DNA of 64,000 nt from Hyphomicrobium sp. CS1BSMeth3 (GTDB lineage Bacteria > Pseudomonadota > Alphaproteobacteria > Rhizobiales > Hyphomicrobiaceae). This document shows positions 54,696 to 62,738 of this stretch, one piece after another (position 1 is the stretch's first letter; each line of letters starts with the position of its first letter). The position numbers were made by a program, and so were the translations under genes. Location: NCBI RefSeq assembly GCF_900117415.1, contig NZ_FPEI01000005.1, forward strand, positions 620,001 through 684,000, written 5' to 3'. The notes under the pieces are model-generated. The model had not been told where the DNA came from. It worked only from the letters and a program-made list of their open reading frames with translations, and made no database searches.

Positions 54696-54875
54696 GTAAG
54701 CCCCTGAAGATATGGAGGTGCCGTCGCACTATGAAATCATCAAGCATCGAGCCGCAATGATCGAACGCAAAGCCCGGCGCAAGAAAATGATCGAGGCTCT
54801 TGATCCGACCGGGCCCGTCTCCCACGTCCATAGTATGGCCAGCCGATAAATCCGCATGAGAAAGGTTGCCTCAGC

Positions 54876-55244
54876 ATGACGACACCCCTCGAGATCTCCT
54901 TCCACGGAGTCGACAAGAGCGAAGCGCTCGAGGCCCGAATTCAGGAGAAATTCGCCCGTCTTCATGGCCATTTCGACCGCATCACGCACGCCCGCGTGGT
55001 GGTCTCCTCGCCGAACCGCACGGATGCACGGGCGAAGATGTTCACCGTGAAGGTCGATATCGGAATGCCCGGGCAGCCCCCAATCGTGATCAACAGCGAG
55101 GGTGACTATACGGACGTCTTCATTGCGCTGCGTGATACCTTCAATGCAGCGCAGCGGAAGCTCGATGCAACCGCAGGCAAAATCACCAATACGGCAAAGC
55201 GCGAGCGAGCGCGTCGCAAGCCGGCGCCGAACGGCGCGGCCTGA
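54876..55244 (+). CDS. hpf: Ribosome hibernation factor HPF/RaiA (short form)
   Basis: 122 aa. The single HPF/RaiA domain is visible: PLEISFHGVDKSEALEARIQEKFARL, HARVVVSSPNR and DVFIALRDTFNAAQRKLD, with a Lys/Arg/Ala-rich C-terminus. It should bind the 30S decoding centre and slow translation in stationary phase. The long-form extra C-terminal domain found in many alphaproteobacteria is absent, so this is a second or short-form copy. It stands alone between SDR (divergent) and cfa (convergent). Confidence 0.82.
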   Translation: MTTPLEISFHGVDKSEALEARIQEKFARLHGHFDRITHARVVVSSPNRTDARAKMFTVKVDIGMPGQPPIVINSEGDYTDVFIALRDTFNAAQRKLDATAGKITNTAKRERARRKPAPNGAA

Positions 55245-55250
55245 GCGAGA

Positions 55251-56486
55251 TCAGATCCCGCGTTCTCGTTCGATGCGCTCATACTCGCGCTGCACGTCGA
55301 CGGCATAGTCACGAACGATCGGCGCCGCGTCGCGCTTCCTCGAGAGCTGCATGTGGAAGACCTCCTGAGATCCGGTGCGGAACATCATCTCCGCGCTGAT
55401 CAGGTAGAACTCCCACATGCGGCAGAAGCGCTCGTCGTACATCTCAGCAATTCTCGCGCGGTTCGCATCGAAGCGCTGGTGCCAATGGCGCAGCGTCGTC
55501 GCGTAGTGCACGCGCAGGAACTCGAGATCCGTCACCCAGAGGCTATTGTTCTCAGTAGCCGGGAACACTTCAGACAGAGCAGGCGAATAGGCGCCCGGGA
55601 AGATGTACTTCCTGAGCCAGGGGCTCGCCGTGCCGGGCGGGCTCATCTTGCCGATCGAGTGCAGGAGCATGACGCCGTCATCAGGCATGAGCTCATTCAC
55701 CTTGGCGAAGAACTCGCCGTAGTGACCGACGCCGACGTGCTCGAACATGCCGACGGACACGATGCGATCGAATTTCGTCGTGAGCTGGCGATAGTCCTGC
55801 AGCGCGAATTTCACACGTCCTTCGAGGCCCGCGGCTTTCGTGCGCTCGACGGCGAGCGCGTATTGCTCCTTCGAGAGCGTCACGCCCGTGACCTCGACGT
55901 CGGCAACGCGAGCGAGATAGCGCGCGAGCCCACCCCAGCCCGAGCCGATATCGAGCACTTTCATGCCGGGCTTCAGGCAGAGCTTCGCGGCAATGAGGCG
56001 GCACTTGTTGATCTGTGCCGCTTCGAGCGTCTCGTTCTCGTCACGGAAATAGGCGCACGAGTAGAAGAGCTCCTTGTCGAGAAAGAGCTCGTAGAAGGCA
56101 TTGCCGAGATCGTAGTGGTGCGCGACGTTCTTCTGCGCCTTGCCGATCGGGTTTGCCTGCTGGAAGCGCTTGAGGCCGCGCGAGACGCTGCGCAGCACGC
56201 GCTGCAGCGGCTGATTGCCGAGCGAGAGACGGTTCACCGAGAAAAGCGTGAGGAAGGCGCGCAGTCCCGTGTCCGGGAATGTCAGGCGCCCGTCCATGTA
56301 GGCCTCGCCGGCGTGCAGCTCGGGATTGAAGAAGAGCTTTCTGTAGAGGCTCGGATCGGTGAGCTTCATGTTCGCGGTCGGCCCCGGCTTCACGCCGCCG
56401 AACACATGCGTCTTGCCCTCGGCATCGACGACCGTGAGCGTTCCGACCTTCACGAAGGAGCCCAACATTTTGGACAATGGGAACAT
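55251..56486 (-). CDS. cfa: Cyclopropane-fatty-acyl-phospholipid synthase
   Basis: 411 aa. The N-terminal lipid-binding part is followed by the methyltransferase domain: QKNVAHHYDLGNAFYELFLDKELFYSCAYF, VLDIGSGWGGLARYLA (SAM), GVTLSKEQY, GMFEHVG and PGTASPWLRKYIFPGAYSPALSEV near the C-terminus. It uses SAM to methylenate unsaturated acyl chains of phospholipids in the inner membrane. GGGGGG precedes the ATG. It converges with hpf with 6 bp between the stops. Confidence 0.94.
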   Translation of the reverse strand: MFPLSKMLGSFVKVGTLTVVDAEGKTHVFGGVKPGPTANMKLTDPSLYRKLFFNPELHAGEAYMDGRLTFPDTGLRAFLTLFSVNRLSLGNQPLQRVLRSVSRGLKRFQQANPIGKAQKNVAHHYDLGNAFYELFLDKELFYSCAYFRDENETLEAAQINKCRLIAAKLCLKPGMKVLDIGSGWGGLARYLARVADVEVTGVTLSKEQYALAVERTKAAGLEGRVKFALQDYRQLTTKFDRIVSVGMFEHVGVGHYGEFFAKVNELMPDDGVMLLHSIGKMSPPGTASPWLRKYIFPGAYSPALSEVFPATENNSLWVTDLEFLRVHYATTLRHWHQRFDANRARIAEMYDERFCRMWEFYLISAEMMFRTGSQEVFHMQLSRKRDAAPIVRDYAVDVQREYERIERERGI

Positions 56487-56560
56487 GGCACACCCCCCGC
56501 TGTTTGGTGCGACGCTATTGATCCCGGACTTTGGCCCGCGATCGCCCCTCAGTCCACTGC

Positions 56561-57031
56561 CTATGACAGCGCACCCAGATGTTTCACCATGTGCGTCAGG
56601 GACCGGTCGCTGAGTTCCTCGATGCGCTCGATGGCAAATCCGTTGCGCGCGTACCAGTCCACGAGATGGCGCAGCACCGTGCCCGTATAGAGGCGGACCG
56701 TGCCGAGGCCAAGCTCACGCGCACGTGCATCGGCGGCCGCGAGCATCGCATGTCCGAGGCCGGCCTTCTGATTCGTCGGATCGGTGGCAATGCTCCAGAT
56801 CAGCAGATCATCGGCGCGCGGTTCGAGGATGAGCACGCCGGCAATGGCGCGATCCGCCGTGACCCACACCTCATAGTCGCGGAAGATGGTTTCATAGTCG
56901 ACCATGAGCGGCATGGGCTCCACACCGAGCAAACCGCGATTGCGGGCATAGGCCGCGCGCTGAAGCGCAATGACCCCGTCGAAATCGGCGCTCGTCGCGC
57001 GCCGCAGAACAAGATCGCCAGCAATGAGCAT
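56561..57031 (-). CDS. GNAT family N-acetyltransferase
   Basis: 156 aa. The GNAT fold is supported by LRRATSADFDGVIAL, LLIWSIATDPTNQKAGLGHAMLAAADARAREL (acetyl-CoA R/Q-x-x-G-x-G/A loop) and LYTGTVLRHLVDWYARNGFA (C-terminal motif). The substrate is unknown. GGGAGGATGGCTG directly precedes the ATG at 57031, so the longer upstream frame is rejected. It is divergent from the DUF169 gene. Confidence 0.85.
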   Translation of the reverse strand: MLIAGDLVLRRATSADFDGVIALQRAAYARNRGLLGVEPMPLMVDYETIFRDYEVWVTADRAIAGVLILEPRADDLLIWSIATDPTNQKAGLGHAMLAAADARARELGLGTVRLYTGTVLRHLVDWYARNGFAIERIEELSDRSLTHMVKHLGALS

Positions 57032-57129
57032 CAGCCATCCTCCCAAGCATGGGGCGGCACCTTGCACGGGGGTGAGCATCGGAACAATATCGGACCGAAC
57101 ATTAGAAACATGCCAGGGAGGTCCCAGCC

Positions 57130-57933
57130 ATGACCGCACTGCACGCGCCGGAAGCGGCTACCTTCGACTACGCGAAACTCGCTGCCGACCTCGAGCGCCT
57201 GCTGCGACTGCGGTCGTTTCCCTTTGCCATGAAGCTCTACGAGGATCGGGCAGAGATGGAAGCCATCCCGCGCATCCGCCGCCCAAAGGCCGTGCACACG
57301 CTCGATCAGGTGGTGGCGCAGGCCTCGCGTCTCGGCTGGACAGTCGGCATCACGTCGGATGACCTCGTCGGCGCGCAGTGCCGTGCCGTTGTCGGCCTCG
57401 GAGCCGCGAAAGACCCCAAGTGGCAGTCCGGCGCGCACATGGTCAATGTCTGGTTCTCGACGCCGGAGGATGCGCGCCAGCATCAGGCCGCCATGCACTG
57501 CGTTCCCGATGGCAAGTACGAGGCGCTGGCCGTGGCGCCGCTCTCTGCCGGCCGTCTCGATCCGCCGGATATCGTGCTATTCTACGCGACGCCGGGCGCC
57601 ATGATGTACTTCATCAACGGCCTGCAGTGGGCGGGCTACAAGAAGTTCGACTGGGGCGTGGTAGGCGAAAGCGCCTGCGCCGACAGTTGGGGACGCGCGC
57701 TCACCAAGCGTGAACCATCCTTGTCGATCCCCTGCTTTGCCGAGCGGCGCTATGGCGGCGTGCTCGATGACGAGATGCTGATGGCGCTGCCCCCCGATCA
57801 GCTCTCCAAAGCCATTGTCGGCATGGAAGCGCTCGCGAAGAACGGCTTCCGCTATCCCTTCGCGCAGTACGGCATCCAGAACGACGTGCGCGATGGCATG
57901 GCCCGCAGCTACCCGGATCGTGCGAAGAAGTAG
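57130..57933 (+). CDS. DUF169 family protein
   Basis: 267 aa. PFAMKLYEDRAEM, TSDDLVGAQCRAVVGL, APLSAGRLDPPDIVLFYATPGAMMYFINGLQW, SADSWGRAL and the acidic C-terminus match DUF169, a soluble family with a conserved Cys near residue 84 that recurs among alphaproteobacteria and archaea. Function unknown; some members occur near metal or C1 genes. CAGGGAGGTCCCAGCC precedes the ATG. No signal peptide. Confidence 0.83.
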   Translation: MTALHAPEAATFDYAKLAADLERLLRLRSFPFAMKLYEDRAEMEAIPRIRRPKAVHTLDQVVAQASRLGWTVGITSDDLVGAQCRAVVGLGAAKDPKWQSGAHMVNVWFSTPEDARQHQAAMHCVPDGKYEALAVAPLSAGRLDPPDIVLFYATPGAMMYFINGLQWAGYKKFDWGVVGESACADSWGRALTKREPSLSIPCFAERRYGGVLDDEMLMALPPDQLSKAIVGMEALAKNGFRYPFAQYGIQNDVRDGMARSYPDRAKK

Positions 57934-58175
57934 ACCCGGGCAACACGATTGCGAATTCCGATCGTGTCTTTGATGCCGCGGGCAGCGGCGAATGACCGCG
58001 ACCTTTGCCAATTCCGCAAGTTGGCCATGAATCAGCCCGCGGATCAGGCTAGAGTGCTGCTTCGTCGGATAAGCTCGCCGCCGTCGTCAATCGAACGGCC
58101 GGCCGGCGGCCTACAGTGCCAATCGGAATTGACACTGGCCGCCACGAACGCGGAATTCGGAGAGGGTCAGGCATA

Positions 58176-59207
58176 ATGGTCGTGCGGAAGACCGCCATTG
58201 CGCTGGCGTTGATGCTCGGCTGGATGGGCTCAGCGGCAGCCGGGCCGGCACTGCTGTTTGACGCAGCCAATGGCCGGGTCCTCTACGCGGAGGAGCAGGA
58301 CCAGCCGTGGCATCCGGCCTCGCTGACCAAGATCATGACGGCCTACCTCGTCTTCGAGGCTCTGAAGACCAATACGATCACGCTCGAGCAGAAAATCCCG
58401 GTCAGCGCCAATGCCCACGCGCAGCCGCCGAGCAAGCTCGGACTTCCGGTCGGCGCCGAGATTACCGTCAATCTGGCGCTGAAGGCGTTGATCGTGAAAT
58501 CGGCGAACGACGCCGCGGTCATGCTCGCGGAAGCCATCGGCGGCTCGGAAGAAGCATTCGTGCGCTCGATGAACGCAACGGCGTTGCGGCTCGGCATGAC
58601 GCAGACGCGCTTCGTCAATCCGCACGGACTGCCTGCGCCCGAGCAGGTGACCACGGCGCGTGATCTGGCGCGGCTGACGAGAGCCGTCCTCACAGACTAT
58701 TCGGACCGCTCGGAATTGTGGACGATGCCGGATATGCAGATCGGCCGCCGGCGCCTCAGAACCCACAACGGCCTGCTGCGCACGTACGAAGGCGCCGATG
58801 GCCTGAAAACCGGCTTCATCTGCGACTCCGGTTTCAACGTCGTCGCCACCGCAACGCGCGACAACCGGCGGCTCGCGGCGGTCGTGCTCGGCGAGTACAC
58901 GTCGCGTGACCGCAGCCTGCGCGCAGCGAGTCTGCTGGAGCACGGCTTCCGCAACTATGGCTGGAAGGAGCTGTTCTCCAACGCCACGGTCGACAGCGTC
59001 CCGGTGAGCGCCGAGACATCGACGCCGCGCAGCGTCCGCGAGCTGGTCATGTCCTTTGCGTGCAATGGAAAACGCCAGGCGCGTGCGGTGCCGACCAAGG
59101 GCCAGAAGAAAGCCCGTGCCAAAAAGCGTGCGACGGCCAAGGCCGATGCGGCGAAGCGCCCCGAAGCCGGCAGCGCGTCCGAAACCGCCGCGGCAAAGAG
59201 CAACTGA
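58176..59207 (+). CDS. D-alanyl-D-alanine carboxypeptidase (PBP5/6 type)
   Basis: 343 aa. The signal peptide is MVVRKTAIALALMLGWMGSAAAG. The S11 motifs are complete: SLTK at 49-52, SAN at 109-111 and KTG at 211-213. It trims the terminal D-Ala of peptidoglycan stem peptides in the periplasm. The C-terminal 30 residues are Lys/Ala-rich (KGQKKARAKKRATAKADAAKR) and may act as the peripheral membrane anchor or DNA-independent cell-wall binding tail. GGAGAGGGTCAGG precedes the ATG at 58176; a longer frame is rejected. Confidence 0.92.
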   Translation: MVVRKTAIALALMLGWMGSAAAGPALLFDAANGRVLYAEEQDQPWHPASLTKIMTAYLVFEALKTNTITLEQKIPVSANAHAQPPSKLGLPVGAEITVNLALKALIVKSANDAAVMLAEAIGGSEEAFVRSMNATALRLGMTQTRFVNPHGLPAPEQVTTARDLARLTRAVLTDYSDRSELWTMPDMQIGRRRLRTHNGLLRTYEGADGLKTGFICDSGFNVVATATRDNRRLAAVVLGEYTSRDRSLRAASLLEHGFRNYGWKELFSNATVDSVPVSAETSTPRSVRELVMSFACNGKRQARAVPTKGQKKARAKKRATAKADAAKRPEAGSASETAAAKSN

Positions 59208-59239
59208 CCGCCAGATCACCCCGGCGGCCACTCAGCCCA

Positions 59240-59506
59240 TCAGACGATCAGATCGAGCTTGTTCTCGCGATACCGGCACCCGGCGGGCGGCGGATCGAAA
59301 CTATCGTCCGCACGGGCGGGAGGTTCGGCCTTCGGCTCGCGCGAGGGGCGCGCCTCTGTGGCCGCGGGCGGCGCAGGCTCGGTCCGCAGAGATTGATCAT
59401 TGCGCTGGACTCCGCCATCCGCCGGCCCCGTGCTCTGGGCCGCCGCCGGCAGAATCAGAAAGAGGGAGAGGAAGCCCGCCGCAGCGGTCGCTCGTACAGG
59501 CGTCAT
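59240..59506 (-). CDS. Small secreted protein of unknown function
   Basis: 88 aa read from the ATG at 59506: MTPVRATAAAGFLSLFLILPAAAQS is a clear signal peptide, followed by a Pro/Ala/Glu-rich disordered mature part and the short C-terminal motif GCRYRENKLDLIV. The protein is not recognised further; it is likely periplasmic. The first ATG further upstream (59638) is unlikely because the signal peptide starts at 59506. It converges with the carboxypeptidase. Confidence 0.55.
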   Translation of the reverse strand: MTPVRATAAAGFLSLFLILPAAAQSTGPADGGVQRNDQSLRTEPAPPAATEARPSREPKAEPPARADDSFDPPPAGCRYRENKLDLIV

Positions 59507-59610
59507 GGAAGGCCGCTCACCAATTGTTGACTGGTTGTTGCTGCACTGCCGCGAACTGCACGCTCTGCAGGCCTGCCATGCGGCCAGACGCGCGGCACGT
59601 CCAAGCGAAA

Positions 59611-59680
59611 CTAATGTGATGATCAAGAAATTCGCCAAGTCTCACGGAACCGTGCCGAGCGAATTTCTGAATCACACTAG
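59611..59680. repeat. Palindromic element E3 (pair B)
   Basis: Arms 59611-59635 (25 nt) and 59659-59680 (22 nt), loop 23 nt. The inner 10 bp (AGAAATTCGC/GCGAATTTCT) and outer 10 nt (CTAATGTGAT against ATCACACTAG, one G-U) pair; the middle has a small bulge. The loop contains a CACGG/CCGTG hairpin (59643-59654). Same geometry as E1, and the inner arm shares AAATTCGC with E1. Confidence 0.8.
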
Positions 59681-59693
59681 CAAGATCATGATT

Positions 59694-59770
59694 CTAGGTC
59701 CCTTTTGATTCCGAAGTTCGCCGCACAATGATGCTGGTGTCGCGAGCGAACTTCGCTATCGGGAGACTAG
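59694..59770. repeat. Palindromic element E4 (pair B)
   Basis: Arms 59694-59721 (28 nt) and 59746-59770 (25 nt), loop 24 nt. Inner 10 bp CGAAGTTCGC/GCGAACTTCG are perfect; the outer part pairs as CTAG...CTAG with a 3 nt bulge, mirroring E1. It begins 13 bp after E3. Confidence 0.78.
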
Positions 59771-59806
59771 TCCGCGGGGCCGTTTCCGGCAACCGTCATC
59801 AAGATC

Positions 59807-59989
59807 TTATGGGGACGTCTTTATCTCGACTGGACCTGCAGTATGCGGGTTCTGCGAGGAGGGCTTCCAGAATGCAGCTCCAATTGCCATGCCGGCGAGC
59901 GCCGTTACGACCGCAGCGACCAATACGTCGCGCGAGGAAAGCCGCAAACGGCGCCGGTAAGTCTCGGAAATTCGTGAAATACGCGCCAT
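59807..59989 (-). CDS. Putative single-pass small membrane protein, 60 aa
   Basis: Reads MARISRISETYRRRLRLSS, a basic N-terminus, then DVLVAAVVTALAGMAIGAAFW (one transmembrane helix), then a short periplasmic tail. CACGGAG lies just upstream of the ATG. It is not a known family to me. The start codon lies in a 9 bp inverted repeat. Because the region is otherwise non-coding and the sequence could be chance, confidence is moderate. Confidence 0.45.
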   Translation of the reverse strand: MARISRISETYRRRLRLSSRDVLVAAVVTALAGMAIGAAFWKPSSQNPHTAGPVEIKTSP

Positions 59990-60026
59990 AGCTCCGTGCC
60001 CGGTTGCTTTTGTTAAACTATGGCGC
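59983..60026 (-). promoter_or_regulatory. Inverted repeat covering the start codon of the small membrane protein
   Basis: Perfect 9 bp GCGCCATAG (59983-59991) and CTATGGCGC (60018-60026) with a 26 nt loop containing GTTAAAC. In RNA the ATG would sit in the stem, hiding the initiation site. Could also be an operator. Confidence 0.45.
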
Positions 60027-60470
60027 TTAAGGGCATTGGCGCCAGGGCACGTTTGGCCGCGCGACAGAACATCTCATTGCGTTTCGGCGGCGGATGGCGC
60101 CTTTGCTCCCGGCGCCGCAAGCCACGTCGAACGGGCCCGACAAATACCCGTTACGAACCAATCACCATCCAAGGCTTGAACACGCGGCCGCTGATGCCAA
60201 CTTACCAAACGAGGGCAAACAGTCGACAACAGTAGGCTGATTTGTTCTTTGAAGTGGGAAAACTGGGGCTACAACAACGAGATAGTTCAGATCATTCCGA
60301 GTGCAAATTGTTTTTGCTGAGGATGATCTGAGCACACCGAGGCAATCGGTGGGCAGCCATTAACGAAAAACGGCGGCCCTCGCTGCACGTAATCCCAAAA
60401 GAGTTGTAGAAATTCGGTCTTTGGGGTAGCAACCCCAAATCATCGGACACAATCAAAGAGTTCCAACAAC
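59990..60470. other. Long intergenic stretch with several hairpins, no gene recognised
   Basis: About 480 bp before the HAD phosphatase gene. I see a compound hairpin at 60287-60331 (9 bp outer stem, inner GCAAA/TTTGC), ACCGA/TCGGT at 60336-60350 and a perfect TTTGGGGT/ACCCCAAA stem at 60420-60439. The region is more AT-rich than its neighbours. A short open frame at 60020-60235 has no ribosome-binding site and no resemblance to a protein. An RNA gene or 5' leader is possible but unproven. Confidence 0.35.
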
Positions 60471-61184
60471 GTGTCGAGTGGACGTTTGAAGTGCTGCGTG
60501 CTCGTCGATTTCGACGGGACAATCGCAACGGTTGATACGACAGACGCGCTGCTCGAGCGTTTCGCCGAGCCGGGCTGGCTTGATATTGAAGCCGACTGGC
60601 AGGCTGGCCGCATGGGTTCGCGCGAGTGTCTTGTGCGCCAGATCGATCTGATCAAGGCTTCGCCAAAGGAATACGACGAGTTCGTCGAGTCGATCGAGAT
60701 CGACCCCGGCTTCATTCCCTTTGTCGAAGAATGTAAAGCGCGCGATCTGGATATCATGGTGGTTTCCGACGGCCTCGACAGGACCGTGGGCACCGTGCTC
60801 AAGCGCGCCGGCCTCGACCTTCCCTTTCGCGCCAACCGCCTCCAGGCGGTAGGAACGGACCGCTGGCGGTTGACCTTCCCCCATGCACGGGGTGACTGCC
60901 AGCCGCTCTCCGGGAACTGCAAGTGCCAGTTCGCCGACGCCGCCCGCGGCTCCGTCCGCGTCGTGGTCGGCGACGGGCGCAGCGATTTCTGCGTCGCCGG
61001 GCGTGCCGACCTTGTGCTCGCCAAGAGCTCTCTTGTCGAGCACTGCCGCAAGAACGCGCTCCCGCACTTCGCTATCTCGAACTTCGATGAAGCGACCGAC
61101 ATCTTCCTGCGCTGGCTCGACGACCGCGCCGGCCGCGTGGAAGACGGTCCGATGATCCTCACCGAGCAATCAAGAGACGAGTAG
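60471..61184 (+). CDS. HAD-IB phosphatase, MtnX/SerB-like
   Basis: 237 aa. Nucleophile motif LVDFDGTIA (Asp13, Asp15), motif II in VVSDG, Lys further on and motif IV VVGDGRSDF. A short cap domain lies between. These belong to subfamily IB with phosphoserine phosphatase and the MtnX phosphatase of the methionine salvage pathway. The substrate is uncertain. The reading starts with GTG at 60471 without a good ribosome-binding site; TTG at 60486 or GTG at 60498 are alternatives. The aminotransferase starts 4 bp after its stop, so the two form an operon. Confidence 0.78.
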   Translation: MSSGRLKCCVLVDFDGTIATVDTTDALLERFAEPGWLDIEADWQAGRMGSRECLVRQIDLIKASPKEYDEFVESIEIDPGFIPFVEECKARDLDIMVVSDGLDRTVGTVLKRAGLDLPFRANRLQAVGTDRWRLTFPHARGDCQPLSGNCKCQFADAARGSVRVVVGDGRSDFCVAGRADLVLAKSSLVEHCRKNALPHFAISNFDEATDIFLRWLDDRAGRVEDGPMILTEQSRDE

Positions 61185-61188
61185 CCCC

Positions 61189-62625
61189 ATGGACAAGTCC
61201 ATCCACTGGAACGATGCCGGCGCCAACACGGCATCGGGCTCTGCCACGCCGAGGACCGAGGCCGAGCTTCTCGAGCTCGAGAACGTGTACTGCTCGCACG
61301 GCGACACGGTGCACTACACCAACCCGCCGAAGATCTTCGACCGCTGCGAGGGCTCGTTCATGTACGACGCCCAGGGCCGGGAGTTCCTGGACCTGCAGAT
61401 GTGGTACTCGGCGGTCAACTTCGGCTACCGCAATCCGCGCCTCAACGACGCCGCTCACCGCCAGCTCGACCGCCTGCCGCAGGTCGCCTCGCAATACCTC
61501 CACCGCGAGAAGATCGAGCTCGCGACGATCATCGCGCAGGACGCCGAGAAGAAGTTCGGCATGAAGGGCCGCGTGCACTTCAACGTCGGTGGCGCGCAGG
61601 CCATCGAGGACAGCCTCAAGCTCGTGCGCAACTTCAAGAAGGGCAAGAGCCTGATGTTCGCGTTCGAGGGCGGCTACCACGGCCGCACGCTCGGCGCGTC
61701 CGCGATCACATCGTCCTATCGCTACCGCCGCCGCTATGGCCACTTCGGCGAGCGCGCGCAGTTCATCGAGTTCCCGTATCACTTCCGCGGCCCCAAGGGC
61801 ATGTCGAAGGAGGAGTACGGTGAGCTGTGCGTGAAGAAGTTCGCGCGCCTCTTCGAGAGTGAGTACAACGGCGTATGGGACGCGAAAGTCGGCGAGGCCG
61901 AATACGCGGCCTTCTACGTGGAGCCTATTCAGGGCACGGGCGGCTACGTCATCCCGCCGCCGAACTTCTTCAAGGGCCTGAAGAAGGTTCTCGATGACCA
62001 CGGCATCCTGATGGTCGCCGACGAAATCCAGATGGGCATCTATCGCACTGGCAAGCTCTGGTCGATCGAGCACTTCGGCGTGAACCCGGACATCATCGTG
62101 TTCGGCAAGGCGATCACGAACGGTCTCAATCCTCTCGCCGGCCTCTGGGCGCGCGAGGAGATGATCAACCCGACGATCTTCCCGCCGGGCTCGACGCACT
62201 CGACCTTCAACGCAAACCCCATGGGCACCGCGGTGGCGCTCGAGGCCATGCACATGATGGCCGAGACCAACTACGAGACCATGGTCGCGGAGAAGGGTGC
62301 CTACTTCCTCGAGGGCCTGAAGGATCTCCAGAAGCGTCACAAGGTCATCGGCGACGTGGATGGCCTCGGCCTCGCGCTGCGCGCCGAGATCTGCGAGGCG
62401 CACGACAGCTTCACGCCGTCGAAGCGTCTCGTCGACCTGATGGTGGACGAAGGCCTCAAGGGCGATATCGACATCGACGGGCGCAAGTACGGCCTCGTTC
62501 TCGATATCGGCGGCTGGTACAAGAACGTCATCACCTTTGCACCGAGCCTCCATATTTCGAAGAGCGAGATTGATCTCGCGCTTCGTCTGCTCGACGCGCT
62601 CATTACGCGCGTGACGCGCAACTAG
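61189..62625 (+). CDS. Class III PLP-dependent aminotransferase (aspartate aminotransferase family label)
   Basis: 478 aa. Fold type I class III: NVGGAQAIEDSLKL (phosphate-binding), FEGGYHGRTLGA, EPIQGTGGY, VADEIQMG (Asp), and the PLP lysine in VFGKAITNGL, all present. The substrate is not determined; relatives include ornithine, acetylornithine and beta-alanine/omega-amino acid transaminases. With the HAD phosphatase upstream in the same operon, one idea is conversion of a phosphorylated oxo or hydroxy acid to an amino compound. This pair is a candidate for a small, uncharacterised pathway. Confidence 0.85.
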   Translation: MDKSIHWNDAGANTASGSATPRTEAELLELENVYCSHGDTVHYTNPPKIFDRCEGSFMYDAQGREFLDLQMWYSAVNFGYRNPRLNDAAHRQLDRLPQVASQYLHREKIELATIIAQDAEKKFGMKGRVHFNVGGAQAIEDSLKLVRNFKKGKSLMFAFEGGYHGRTLGASAITSSYRYRRRYGHFGERAQFIEFPYHFRGPKGMSKEEYGELCVKKFARLFESEYNGVWDAKVGEAEYAAFYVEPIQGTGGYVIPPPNFFKGLKKVLDDHGILMVADEIQMGIYRTGKLWSIEHFGVNPDIIVFGKAITNGLNPLAGLWAREEMINPTIFPPGSTHSTFNANPMGTAVALEAMHMMAETNYETMVAEKGAYFLEGLKDLQKRHKVIGDVDGLGLALRAEICEAHDSFTPSKRLVDLMVDEGLKGDIDIDGRKYGLVLDIGGWYKNVITFAPSLHISKSEIDLALRLLDALITRVTRN

Positions 62626-62738
62626 AGGCCTTGAGAATCGTTTGACGCAAGAGGCGCCCGCTCCGAACTGCGGAGCGGCGGCCGGAGCTGGGGTTGCGAA
62701 GGTGGCCGGCCCGCCGACGCGGAAAATCAAAAAAGGAC

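Noticed and set aside
60020-60235. 71-codon frame in the hairpin-rich region
   Set aside because: No ribosome-binding site, Arg-rich and no membrane or domain pattern.
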